The notes: generated by a model not told the origin, from the letters alone. 64,000 bases of DNA from Lates calcarifer (GCF_001640805.2 NC_066836.1:778568-842567); one strand, 5' to 3'. Numbered from the stretch's first letter, positions 10,786 through 21,889 are shown. Translations and numbers: made by a program.

Positions 10786-11959
10786 TTAGAAGAACATGGT
10801 TCTGATGGTGAGGATGGTGTTGAAGGCCATAGACTTGGTGAACATCACTCTGACTGCATTCATCACCACCAGGTAGAAGTTCAGCTTGGATTTCTCTGCA
10901 AGAAAGAGACGACAGCTGTTCACTGACCAATCACTCACTCAGGAACAGTTTGTTAGTGTTGAGCAGGGTGGTCAGGTGTGACTCACCTGGATGAAGATCG
11001 GCACACAGATCAACTGTTTGGTGAAAACAGAAAACACATCAGTCAGAAACAAACAGAGAAAAGAGTTTGAGTTGTGCAAAAATGTGCAAAAAAATCTATC
11101 TTTAATGTATCAAAAATCTCTCCTTCAGTCTTGGTTTAGTTCAGTAATATGGCTTCTGAGTCCAGAGTTCTGTCTTTTTAGTGGGAGATTTGTGAGTTTA
11201 CTTCGTGTCACATTTCAAACTGAAACAGACACGTGTGATTTTCATGTGAAATGTGACAGAACGTGTGAGAACAACATTTTCACATGTAATCCTACACGTG
11301 CCACATCAAATATGATTGATCCACATGTCACCACATTGCTAACCACGTGAAACAGCGTCTCACATGTGATGATGTCACATTATCGTCACTCTCTTTTGCC
11401 TCTAGTGGCTGATCAGTGAACTACAGACTCCAAAACATCCTGTTTTCATAGTTAGCTGACTATAAATATGTTTTCCCTCAAAGAACATATTTAACAGAAT
11501 AAGTTGAATTGAATGAGTTAAATTGATTGATTATTGCTCTAATGATCTGTTTAATGAGAGACGTGGGTTTCATACTGTTTTCGTTGTTGGCCACTGCACC
11601 CTGCAGCTCACAGGAGTAGATGGTGTGGTTACCGAATCCAACGAGGAAGTAGCTGCTCTCATTTACAGACATAACAGCAGTGCTCATGTTCACAGTTACT
11701 GTATTGAGTATTGTTGTTTTGGTGTCCACAGTCACTGAATCATTCTTCATTGTTCCATCGGTGTTGAGTGGTGCTGAACTATTACTACTATTATGAGTGA
11801 CTGAATATTTATCCACATTCAGAACCATTTCGCCTTCCTTTGGATAGAAACCAGCAGCCAGACAGACATCTGGACCGAGCGTGTCTGCTGCCTTCCCCAC
11901 CCAGCCCTCAGGCTGCTGAGGACTCAGGACAAACAGCTCCGGCTTCTTGGGGGAGGGGT
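10786..11959 (-). CDS. trdc: T-cell receptor delta constant gene, right copy (C-delta 2), 3 exons
   Basis: Second constant region of the same type. Exons (minus): 11576-11959 Ig domain, 10987-11013 hinge, 10786-10895 transmembrane; phases are continuous. The Ig exon opens DPSPKKPELFVLSPQ and holds DVCLAAGFYPKEGEMVLNV and IYSCELQG. It is 72 bp longer than copy 1. The extra length lies between the two cysteines, a Ser/Thr/Asn-rich stretch, and the exon has six N-X-S/T sequons against one in copy 1. The hinge exon is shorter (27 bp, IDLCADLHP) but keeps its cysteine. The transmembrane exon is the same length as copy 1 and almost identical (ESKLNFY...RVMFTKSMAFN...TMFF, apart from the first codons). 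The Ig exon donor is GTATGA, less usual than the GTAAG of copy 1. Nothing suggests a pseudogene. Confidence 0.84.
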
Positions 11960-14487
11960 CTGCACAGGAACAAAGAAGATGATACAGCACATCCACAGGT
12001 CATTAGAGGAGTGAACCATTAATACAAACTGAGAGTCAGACCTCCTCTCTGACACAGAACATTTGATTTTCTGATTCAGCTTTTCAAACAGAAACATGAT
12101 GAACTTCTAAAACACGACAGCAGCAGCAGCAACATGTAAAGTACATTTACACAAGCACTTTGAGGTACTTACTTTACTCAAGTATTTTATTTCCATGACA
12201 TTTTACACTTTTGCTCCTCTATGTTTCAGAGGGAAATATTGGACTTTTGATTACACTACATTTATCTGACATCTGTGGTTACTTTACAAACAAAACACAT
12301 GAAACACTCATAAAATATCTTCTGTTATTAAACTACCCAACAGTTTTTACAGTACAGCTGAAACTATCAGTCAATTATGAGGAAAGAAACTATTTAGACT
12401 TTTTATAAGGAAAAAGTCATTTTTATATGAATGTCAAGAGTTTTATGGTTTCTTTTAATTAATCAAATAATTTAGATTTATTTTCATTTTTACAACTCTT
12501 AATAAAATGTTTGAACTGTTGGTCGGACAACACAAACTTTATGAGGGTGGCACTTTGGGCTCTCGATGATTGTGACAGGTGAATTGATTCATTGAGAAAA
12601 TAATCAGCAGACTAATCCATAATTGGAAGAAAAAAGGTATCAATTGCAAGTATAGCAGCAAAATCCTGATTTTACTTTGATATATGAATAATGATTATTT
12701 AATCTGACAGGATCAAGTTTGTCATCCTGATTTTACGTTTCCATAACTTTTCAATGCAGGACTTTTACTTGTAACAGAATATTTCTACAGTGTCGTACTA
12801 GTACTGTTACTTCATTTTACTCTCTATGAATACTTCTACTTCTACTATCCATACTTTTCTGTATGAAACAAACATTCGTCTGCGTCTATTGTACAACAGT
12901 TTATTATAAGTTTATCATAAGTGGCAGTAAATTCACTGCTGGTTTATTTCTTAGCAGAGAAATGAGAAACCACCTTTTTAAGACCAAATACATGAATAAA
13001 TCATAAAATCGCTCATCAGAATCAGGTAAATACAGCAAATCATAGAACAATTTCATCTGTTTCCTTTGTTGTCAGTTATTTAATTACTTATTGTTACACT
13101 GTTGTGGTATTTATTAAAAGCCTTTAAAACAGTAATTTATTTTGCTTTTAGGTCTCTCCTGTGTGCAAAACTTGTCTTTATGGAGATGATACCATTTTAT
13201 ATTTCTGAAAATAGTTAAATCAGACATCTCCTTTACTCTCATCATTTTTGTTATTTTATTAATTTCTCCACTAGTCATTTATAAAAGTGGTTTTAAATCT
13301 TTTTTCTTTTCCAGTAGGTATTAGATGTGTAACATTTATTAGTGATTGTAGTAATAGATCTGTTAGTGAATCGATTTCTCCACAACAAATACTGTGACAA
13401 TAGTTTAAGACATTTTATTTGACTCTACTAAAAGGCACTTAAGTACTTCAGCATATCAAACAGCATTTCTAGTACAACTTTATCATTAATAACTTCAACA
13501 TTGATAAATAAAGGATGAATAAATAAAGAAACAATAAATATCAGTCAGTTCTAATTTCCCACCTGAATAACAATGTATCAAGAAGATATTTTTCAGAGAA
13601 TTTTAGAACTTTACTGTGGGTATTTAAAATCACTTAAATCCTCCAAATCACCATTAGATTAATTAAGAACTTTTCAGGACATTTTTATTTCTCTCATGTT
13701 AAGAAAGCACAACATTTGCACAACATCTCATTTATGAGACTTTTAAGAACTGAAACTGATCACTGAGTTCAACTACATTTAAAACTTAAACTACTTCAAT
13801 CCTTTCATTCGGAAAATACATTTTAGGATTTCCAGACTAATTTCAGGACAGATTCAGTTTATTTTTATGGCTTCAGTAAATTTCTCTACATTTGAAACAT
13901 TTCACTGTTTTTAGGTTTTCTGTCTTCTCTTTAAGGTCTGTTCACTCTCTGCCTGTCATTTAAAATACTCCAGAGGACAGATTAACTTTCCTTCTGGCTT
14001 CACTTTTTATAATTTAAAATATTTCACAGATTCAGGTTTTCAGTTTTCTTTTTAACACTTTTTAAATTTGCTCCTGTGATCAGTATCAGTTTATTTTTGA
14101 TACAAGGAGTAACGAGCTGCATTTCTGGTATTAGTTACAATCATTATTTTTCATTATGAGCTGCCATACAGCACTAACAAACTAAATGTAAGACCCAGAA
14201 CGTTACAGTTTCAGGCTGAAAACCTCCTTCAAGTTATTTTCAGACTTTTCCAGGACATTCTGTTGCAGACCTCCTGAGTAAAAATCTGTTTGTTTTCTGA
14301 AATCTACATTTTGCCTCTCTGAATGCAGAGGTACAGGATGACTGCAGCTTCACAGTAGCTCGTCACAACTCAACTGATCCATCAAGTTTAAGCTCTAAAA
14401 CATAAGGAATCTGCTCCAAAACTAAACAGACACAATAAAAATAAATAATTCTCATTATGTTAACAAGAAGAAAGTGGTTGTTCTTAC
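11960..14487. other. J-to-C intron of delta cluster 2
   Basis: AT-rich spacer paralogous to the cluster 1 spacer but about 1 kb shorter. It contains MITE-like words typical of fish genomes near 12.14-12.20 and 12.75-12.85 kb (repeats of AAGTA, CTTTTACT and TACTTCAT type) and the LINE fragment at 13.12 kb. The cluster 1 fragment with GVPQGS (6.6 kb) has no obvious partner here. No gene was seen. Confidence 0.55.
13117..13208 (+). mobile_element. LINE reverse-transcriptase fragment with YGDD motif, cluster 2 copy
   Basis: The plus strand reads KAFKTVIYFA from 13117 and CLYGDDTILYF followed by a stop (13173-13208). This is the counterpart of 7590-7715 in cluster 1, with the same flanking words. 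It has an internal deletion and a Gly for Ala change in the YxDD motif. It is a dead remnant and useful mainly as a marker that was present before the clusters duplicated. Confidence 0.6.
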
Positions 14488-14535
14488 CTTTGCGATTGAC
14501 GGTGAGTTTGATCGGATCTCCAAATATTAAAACAT
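14488..14535 (-). CDS. T-cell receptor delta joining segment of cluster 2 (J-delta)
   Basis: The 48-bp J segment reads VLIFGDPIKLTVNRK and ends in donor GTAAG (14483-14487), in phase with C-delta 2 (Asp-Pro-Ser-Pro). The 12-spacer signal is complete: heptamer CACTGTG (14536-14542), spacer 14543-14554, nonamer GGTTTTTGT (14555-14563). Spacer and nonamer are identical to cluster 1. As there, the second glycine of FGXG is absent (Phe-Gly-Asp-Pro). It lies about 2.5 kb upstream of its constant gene. Confidence 0.87.
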
Positions 14536-14890
14536 CACAGTGTTACAGCCTCATACAAAAACCTCTGAGCTGTCAATCATCCTCAGAACAGCTCAGAAAT
14601 GTTAAAAATCCACTTCCATCAACACACACTGAGCTGTAAAACACAGAGCAACAAACACACTGAGTCTGAGTTGTGTTTTTATCTGTTAAATGTGAGAATA
14701 TTGAACATTTCAGCAGCACATGCAGCAGCAGAGCAGAGATATGAAGCTCAGTAAAATGAAGAAATGGGACTGTTTTCATGAAGAAAAGAAGCAGCTGAGG
14801 ACTCACCTGTTACACACACTCTCATTCATTGTGTTTGTGTTGATTCTGGATGTTTCCAGACTTTAAACAGACAGTTTAGAGGAGCCTGGA

Positions 14891-14969
14891 GGTTTTTGTT
14901 CTGCTCTGTGTGGAGTTTCAATCAGTGTGCGTCCACCCAGACACAGTGAAAAAACCTCGTACAAAAACC
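14891..14969 (-). other. T-cell receptor delta diversity segment with both signals, cluster 2 (D-delta)
   Basis: Plus-strand order: nonamer GGTTTTTGT (14891-14899), 23-bp spacer, heptamer CAGTGTG (14923-14929), 12-bp D core (14930-14941), perfect heptamer CACAGTG (14942-14948), 12-bp spacer, nonamer ACAAAAACC (14961-14969). The D core in transcription orientation is TCTGGGTGGACG. The arrangement is the same as in cluster 1, but core and heptamers have diverged. The core is G-rich and should encode Gly/Trp-type residues in some frames. Confidence 0.86.
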
Positions 14970-16675
14970 ACTCACATCTGCAGCAGGAAACAACAGCACT
15001 CTGCTGCCACCAGAACTAAAACTACAGCGTTCTGCTCAGTTCCTCCTCAAAGTCTGAAGACTTTACAGTTAAAATCTGATCATGTTAAATCACATTACTT
15101 TAATGTTAGACATTAACATTTCCATCATCAACAACATGTCACTTTATGTTGTTATGGTCACAGTGTACCATCACTGAAACAGGAAAGTTTCTCACATTTG
15201 GTTTTCATGACGTAGCATTAACAAACATGATGCCATACACAGCACTGTGTGAACTCACTTTTTACAGAGCTGGAGGAGAAAACAGTTCATCGCCCCACAC
15301 ACTGCTGTTTACAGTCTATCATGTCTGCAGTGGATGAGTCCATCAAGTTATTCTTTGACCAGATTTAGTGAGGAAATACTTTCAGCCCAGAGTCTCCAGA
15401 CTACACATGACACCACTGTAACATACAGCTGAGGATGATGGGAACATCACTAACTTTGCAGGTACACCGCAAAGTATTAGACAAATGAAAACTTTGACCG
15501 GACAGTAACAATGTTAATGACAGATACTAAAGATTAATCTGACACGCTCACACAATGACACAATGGATTACGCAACTGCACAACCACAACTGAGCAAAGA
15601 GACTTTTCTGCAAAGATGGACTGCAGTGATTCTGGACCTGACACTGTGAAAACCTGAATAAAAAGACCTGCAAGTATATGTTAACTCTGCTGCACAGCTG
15701 TCTTTAAAAAAAAAAAAAAGTTTAAGTAAAAACTATGTTGACTTTATATACTGTCTCAGCAAAACCTGATATGAAACATCACATTAAAACAGAACCATCT
15801 GTGAAGACTGTTCCATCCTGGTTGGACGGTCAGACAACCAGAGAAGTGATGACCAACTGTCAGACGACTGATCTAACCATGTTCACATCAGGGACTGAGC
15901 TCTGGAAATAGACAGCCTGTACTTCACTGTGCCACAAACTCACCACAGAAACAGACTCTGCTCAACCCACACTCCATAAAAACTACAGTGTCAAAAAATA
16001 TGACACCAACAACCTGCGCTCTAAAACACATTAAACTCCATGAAGCACCTCAACTTACCACTCCACTGTGACACCAACACACCAGAGACCAGTTCCACTG
16101 ATTACACGCTTCTTCCACAAATGTACAACTCCGCCAACAAAGGCTGTGAAGAAAACTCTGGACAGATGCATTACTACTCCAAAATAACCAATGGACGAGT
16201 CCTCGTTTGTTACAGCTCAGACTGCAACAGGAGACACATGGTTACACCAAGTAACTAAGTAATTTATTTCCAACAAAACTATCAAAAATAAACACAAGAG
16301 AAGGGAAAAGTACAGACTGGAAAACTGACAAAATGCTGAATTTGTGTAACAGTTGTGGGACATTCCTTTACCTGAAAATGATGGGGATATACAACTAAAC
16401 CCCAAAAGTAAATAGGTTTTTTAGGAAACTTATTTACATTTTTTATTAACATAAAAAGGAAACAATCTTTTAAAACCTAAAAAAATTAGGAAGCTGGTAA
16501 CCTGAAGAACTTTCAAGAAAAATGTAAATGTGTGCACGTTCAGTTCCAGTTTCCGCACCTAAATCTGAACCGTTTGGATCATTTCCTTCAAATCAGTTCT
16601 GAACCTGAAAAGTCGGCTTGTCATCAGTGGCCATGTCCTGTTCTTCAGGTTGGACAGAGACGATGGAGATGATGG
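14970..16675. other. Spacer between cluster 2 and the D cassettes
   Basis: No gene was recognised. Short ORFs at 15146-15337 and 16040-16258 (plus) have no features of known proteins and no convincing splice context. A run of 13 A occurs near 15707-15719. No V segment, leader exon or octamer promoter was seen. Confidence 0.5.
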
Positions 16676-17017
16676 AGAAGGGAAACAAAGAGCTGCAGTG
16701 ATCAATGATCCACGGCTGATACATCACTGATCACACTGGTTCTGATCAGAACTGGAGGAACTGGTTCTCTAGATAGAACCAAGGTTCAAAGAATCCTAAA
16801 TGGAACCAGTTCAAGAAAAGAGGGATCAGAGGAGAATCTGGACCTGGAAAAAATCTTGTGAAAGAGGAGGATTTGGAAAAGGTCTTGTGAAAACTTTATA
16901 TTTGGGAGCTACTGTGAACTCCAGGATTTGGGGGCACCCTCCCTTGAGGTCAGGAGCTCAAAAACTGGACTCAGCTGTTCTCTACGAGGAGTTCTCAGAC
17001 CTGGAAAATGTCTGGGG

Positions 17018-17100
17018 GGTTTTTGTAAAGGTGTCAGGCTGACTTCAGTCACTGTGGTACCCCACGTATATACACTACGAAAAACACTCATACAAAAACT
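17018..17100 (-). other. T-cell receptor delta diversity segment in cassette 1 (D-delta)
   Basis: Plus-strand order: nonamer GGTTTTTGT (17018-17026), 23-bp spacer, heptamer CACTGTG (17050-17056), 16-bp D core (17057-17072), heptamer CACTACG (17073-17079), 12-bp spacer, nonamer ACAAAAACT (17092-17100). In transcription orientation the core is TATATACGTGGGGTAC. The J-side signal (23 spacer) is perfect. The V-side heptamer keeps only the critical CAC plus part of the rest. The segment can join the J of cluster 2, the J of cluster 1, or another D. Confidence 0.86.
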
Positions 17101-17366
17101 GTTGAACTGTTTCTCTATGGCAAACACTGAGCAGCAGCTGAACGCGGCTTGAGGTTTTCTCCCATCAACCCCCTGTGGTTTGTTTGAAGGGAGGTGTCGT
17201 CATCAGTCTAAAGAAAGAGCGTAGAGTCTGATGAGGGTCACATGACCCAGTGAAGAGGAAACAGGTCTGTAAATAAAGAGCTGACATCAGAGGTTTCACT
17301 GCCATGATGTGACGAACAGTCAGGTAAACATCAACCGTTACCTTTGTTGGTGGTGGTGAGCTTCAA

Positions 17367-17631
17367 GTCAAGTCAAGTCAAATTTTATTTATATAACGCC
17401 AATTCACAACAGAAGTTATCTCGAGTGGCTCTATATGTACATATACTGTACATATAGAGCAGGTCTAGACCGTACTCTTTATCTTATAAAATTTACAGAG
17501 AGAAACCCAACAGATCCACCATGAGCAGCACTAGGCGACTGTGGCAAGGAAAAGCTTCCTTTTAAGAGGCAGAAACCTCGAGCAGAACCGGACTCAAGGT
17601 GGGCGGCCATCTGCCTCGACCAGTTGGGTTT
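17367..17631. mobile_element. Short interspersed element with 8-bp target-site duplication inside D cassette 1
   Basis: The insertion is flanked on both sides by AGCTTCAA (17359-17366 and 17632-17639). It is absent from the matching position of cassette 2, which reads straight through AGCTTCAAACATG. The body begins with GTCAA repeats and ATTTTATTTATATAACGCC, holds a small palindrome (about 17430-17461), and ends GACCAGTTGGGTTT. It resembles a repeat seen widely in fish genomes. An 8-bp duplication is typical of hAT-type transposition; that class is an inference. Confidence 0.75.
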
Positions 17632-17681
17632 AGCTTCAAACATGAAAATAAACAGCTCCACTGAACATCTCACAGAGTGGA

Positions 17682-18561
17682 ATGTCTTCGCCACATCTGA
17701 GTCCATTTAGCTCTTACTCCAAAAAAAACCCAAAGGCAACCAGAAGCAGCCCAGTTCAGATCCACGTGGTGAGCTTCAGACATGAAAACAAACAGGTTTT
17801 TTTCTCCTCTCTCCTTGATGCTTCTGGCCAGTGTGGAGACAATGGAGGGAAACAAAGAGCTGCAGTGATCAATGATCCACGGCTGACACATCACTGATCA
17901 CACTGGTTCTGATCAGAACTGGTTCTCTCCAAGGTTCAAAGAATCCTGAATGGAACCAGTTCAAGAAAAAGGGGGATCAGAGGAGAATTTGGACCTGGAA
18001 AAGGTCTTGTGAAAACTTTCAAAGGGAAAACTAATATATGTGGGAGCGACTGTGAACTCCAGGATTTGGGGGCATCCTCCTCTGAGGTCAGGAGCTCAAA
18101 AACTGGACTCAGCTGTTCTCTACAAGGAGTTCTCAGACCTGGAAAATGTCTGTGAGGTTTTTGTAAAGGTGTCAGGCTGACTTCAGTCACTGTGGTACGT
18201 CGTAAACACGGTGAAAAAGACTCGTACAAAAACTGTTGAACTGTTTCTCTATGGCAAACACTGAGCAGCAGCTGAACGCGGCTTGAGGTTTTCTCCCATC
18301 AACCCCCTGTGGTTTGTTTGAAGGGAGGAGTCGTCTTATCTGATGGGATTCAGCATCAGTCTAAAGAAAGAGCGTAGAGTCTGATGAGGGTCACATGACC
18401 CGGTGAAGAGGAAACAGGTCTGTAAATAAAGAGCTGACATCAGAGGTTTCACTGCCGTGATGTGACGAACAGTCAGGTAAACATCAACCGTTACCTTTGT
18501 TGGTGGTGGTGAGCTTCAAACATGAAAACAAACAGCTCCACTGAACATCTCACATAGTAGA
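17682..18561. repeat. D cassette 2 of the tandem array
   Basis: About 880 bp starting GGAATGTCTTCGCCACATCT. It matches cassettes 1 and 3 along most of its length, including the D, its signals and the flanks. It lacks the 265-bp insertion of cassette 1 and has an extra ATCTGATGGGATTCAGC block shared with cassette 3. Confidence 0.8.
18156..18234 (-). other. T-cell receptor delta diversity segment in cassette 2 (D-delta)
   Basis: Plus-strand order: nonamer GGTTTTTGT (18156-18164), 23-bp spacer, heptamer CACTGTG (18188-18194), 12-bp D core (18195-18206), heptamer CACGGTG (18207-18213), 12-bp spacer, nonamer ACAAAAACT (18226-18234). In transcription orientation the core is TTTACGACGTAC. The 23-bp spacer is identical to that of cassette 1, while the core differs, so the coding part diverges faster than the signals. 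Confidence 0.86.
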
Positions 18562-19372
18562 ATGTCTTCGCCACATCTGAGTCCATTTAGCTCTTACTCC
18601 AAAAAAACCCAAAGGCAACCAGAAGCAGCCCAGCTCAGATCCACGTGGTGAGCTTCAGACATGAAAACAAACAGGTTTTTTTCTCCTCTCTCCTTGATGC
18701 TTCTGGGAAACAAAGAGCTGCAGTGATCAATGATCCACGGCTGACACATCACTGATCACACTGGTTCTGATCAGAACTGGAGGAACTGGTTCTCTCCAAG
18801 GTTCAAAGAATCCTGAATGGAACCAGTTCAAGAAAAAGGGGGATCAGAGGAGAATTTGGACCTGGAAAAGGTCTTGTGAAAACTTTCAAAGGGAAAACTA
18901 ATATATGTGGGAGCGACTGTGAACTCCAGGATTTGGGGGCACCCTCCTCTGAGGTCAGGAGCTCAAAAACTGGACTCAGCTGTTCTCTACGAGGAGTTCT
19001 CAGACCTGGAAAATGTGTGGTAGGTTTTTGTAAAGGTGTCAGGCTGACTGCAGTCACTGTGGTCCCCCGTATATACGTATATACACTACGAAAAACACTC
19101 GTACAAAAACTGTTGAACTGTTTCTCTATGGCAAACACTGAGCAGCAGCTGAACGCGGCTTGAGGTTTTCTCCCATCAACCTTCTGTGGTTTGTTTGAAG
19201 GGAGGAGTCGTCTTATCTGATGGGATTCAGCATCAGTCTAAAGAAAGAGCGTAGAGTCTGATGAGGGTCACATGACCCAGTGAAGAGGAAACAGGTCTGT
19301 AAATAAAGAGCTGACGTCAGGTTTCACTGCCGTGATGTGACGAACAGTCAGGTAAACATCAACCATATTAAT
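18562..19372. repeat. D cassette 3 of the tandem array
   Basis: About 810 bp, the outermost full cassette. It shares the GGAATGTCTTCGCC start and all inner landmarks, and ends where the sequence leaves the common AACATCAACC word at about 19363. It lacks a 20-bp GTGTGGAGACAATGGAG-type word present in cassette 2. Confidence 0.8.
19023..19111 (-). other. T-cell receptor delta diversity segment in cassette 3 (D-delta, outermost)
   Basis: Plus-strand order: nonamer GGTTTTTGT (19023-19031), 23-bp spacer, heptamer CACTGTG (19055-19061), 22-bp D core (19062-19083), heptamer CACTACG (19084-19090), 12-bp spacer, nonamer ACAAAAACT (19103-19111). It is the longest D of the five and is extended by a second ACGTATAT unit compared with cassette 1. 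It is the receptor segment nearest to smg7, so it marks the edge of the locus in this window. Confidence 0.86.
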
Positions 19373-21846
19373 CACAGCCAGATTCTTATTTAATACAAGA
19401 GCTGACCTTAGTGTTTAAAATGAGGATTTGAGTTTCTTAAAGGACAGAATCTGAAATTTACTGAAGTTAACAACATCAAGAAACCTGAATAAGTGGTATT
19501 ACTTTTATTATTTCTGTCGTTATCTGATGTTAATGTTACATCAGGTAAACTGGCAGAATAACAGCAGATCTGGTTTAAAGTTTTGAGAAGGAACGTTTTG
19601 AAGACTAAAGTCACTCTTTCAAAGCTTTACTGAGATATCATGTTCACGATGACGAACAGACGGCCTGAAGACATGATGTCGTCAGCGTAGAGGCTCAACC
19701 AAAGACTGGGATCCCACTGAGTTTTGCTGCTGTTGGCTCTAAAATATGGTCTAACATCAGTTTTTCACATTGATTGGCTTCATTTTTCTTGGGCTTTCTT
19801 TGGCCTTTGACCACCAAAGTCTAATCCATTCACACAAGATAAACAGGACAATTTCCACCAATGCCTCGAGTCACAGCTGTCACCAGTGCAGAGGAAAAAA
19901 ACATCTTTCCCATCAGTCCACACACAATAACCCAGGATGACAGTGTACATTAATGGATAGAAAGTGAAGGTGTCTGAAGCAGTCAGTGATGTGTGTATTA
20001 TCAGAGATGTTGTATCTGTTTGTTGTGTGTGGTCTCAGCCTGGACGACGTCTTGTTACCTTTGTTGAAGGATCTGAACACACTCCAGCACAGATCGCACA
20101 CTGCACTGAGAACAGAGTAAATAAGAGTGGACACGGTGTCAAGGGAGAACATAGTTTAACGTTTATTTAAAGGCTGATTCCACCAGTTCTCAAAGTCTAC
20201 AGAGACAGAAACACAAAAAGCCTTAAAGTCAAAGCTCAGATCTGAACCAGCGTTTCCCACCAGAGACTCAGACGTGAGCACAGATCTGCCCTCAGAGCTC
20301 CACTGAACATCTCACAGAGTGGAATGTCTTCGCCACATCTGAGTCCATTTAGTTCTTACTCCAAAAAAACCCCAAAGGCAACCAGAAGCAGCCCAGCTCA
20401 GATCCACGTGGTGAGCTTCAGACATGAAAACAAACAGGTTTTTTCTCCTCTCTCCTTGATGCTTCTGGCCAAATTTGTCCTCACATTCATTAATATTTTA
20501 TCTTTATTATTTTTCAAATACATTTTGTAAATGCAACATGAAAAGCACAATCACACGGAAAATAGACATGTCTCTATGAAGTCTGCTTTAATAAAACGCC
20601 CTCGATGGGAAAATAAAAACAGACTTTTATTTTTTTTTAATCGCTCTGAACTGAACCATGAGTGTCTGTCACACGTTCAGATAGAAAACAGCTGTCTGCT
20701 GGTTTAAACCGGACAGGAATTTACTGACAGTGCTGCAGTCTAAACCATCGCATCCCGCTAAAGCCTGAAGTCTGGGGGGGGGGGTGTCAGAGCCTCATGA
20801 TTGGTCAGCTGTGGCTCGCTGCTCTCTGATTGGCTCTAAAACTACAGAGACTGGCAGCGTGTAAATGCTCCACGAGGTCGAAACCACAGAAATAAAAAAC
20901 CCAACTCAGTCAGTTTAACTCTCACAGCTCGTTTCCTCCACAGGAACTTTTTCAGGGACCGAGGAACCTTCTCAGGAAAAAAGAACCAGACTTGATGGAC
21001 CAGGAACTCTCAGGGTTCAGAGCAATGCTGAATGCTACATAATAAAAAAAACTGTAAATAAGACCAGCGCTCACTTCCTGCCTGTCTCCTGTCATTAGCT
21101 GATCAATCATTCGTCCATCAGCAGAAACATAATCACCACCTATACTGATAGTTGGTAAACAGTTCTTATTGAAGTGCCAAAGTCTCAATCCTGTTTAACT
21201 GTGATGGGCTTTATTTTATGAACCAAACACTAAATCTCTTTAGATTCTGAGCCGTTGGTCGGACAAAGCGAGACGTGAGGATTATTTTATTATTATCATC
21301 ATGTTCTGACAGTTCATAGATGAAATGATAGAAGGTGTCTGTGGATTAACTGAATAATCCATCTGAAGCTTAATGAGCAACAATGTTGACAACAGATTAA
21401 GGGTAAAAACGAACAGGGTCCAGAATCTGACGCGTGTCGTCGTCTGCACCTCAGCTCTTTTATACTTTTGATAAATAGAGAAAATAACCAGGAGATTTCC
21501 TGATAATACAATAACCATTAGACAACAACACAAAGACTGTGTGATGTTGTTTGTTACAGGACTAGTTGGTTCATCAGATGAGGGGAAAATGTAAATTTCA
21601 CTGCACAGAATGAACAGGGTCTTTTAGTTCCTGAGTTTGGTTCCCATGGCTCCGAAGTTCCTGGGACTTTTATTTTGAAAGGGGGGGGGGCTTCAGTTAG
21701 AGGAGAAATAAAAGCAGAGCTGCAGAAGCTGCAGACGATACAATCCATAAAACAATCAGCTGTACAGGGTGGAGCTGCAGTCAGATAGTGGTTACTGAAG
21801 AAACGAGTGGGAAACATTCAGGCTGAGCCAGCTACCTGTACACACC

Positions 21847-21889
<43 letters not shown>

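Larger units (their letters stand above)
14340..15050. repeat. J-D block of cluster 2, paralogous to 9070-9782
   Basis: Partner of the cluster 1 block. The two share long identical runs around the J and D recombination signals, the sequence between J and D, and a tail up to about 15050. After that point the sequences part abruptly, which marks a likely duplication or conversion boundary. Confidence 0.8.
16676..17681. repeat. D cassette 1 of a tandem array
   Basis: First of three tandem copies that each carry one D-delta segment. Shared landmarks in order: GGGAAACAAAGAGCTGCAG, the D with its signals, GTTGAACTGTTTCTCTATGG, a GGTCACATGACC palindrome region, and the words AACATCAACCGTTACC. This copy is longer than the others because a 265-bp element is inserted at 17367-17631. 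Confidence 0.8.

Noticed and set aside
16909..19138. Similar minus-strand ORFs of 72-111 codons in each D cassette
   Set aside because: Their similarity follows from the cassette duplication. They run through the D recombination signals, differ in their ends, and have no known protein features.
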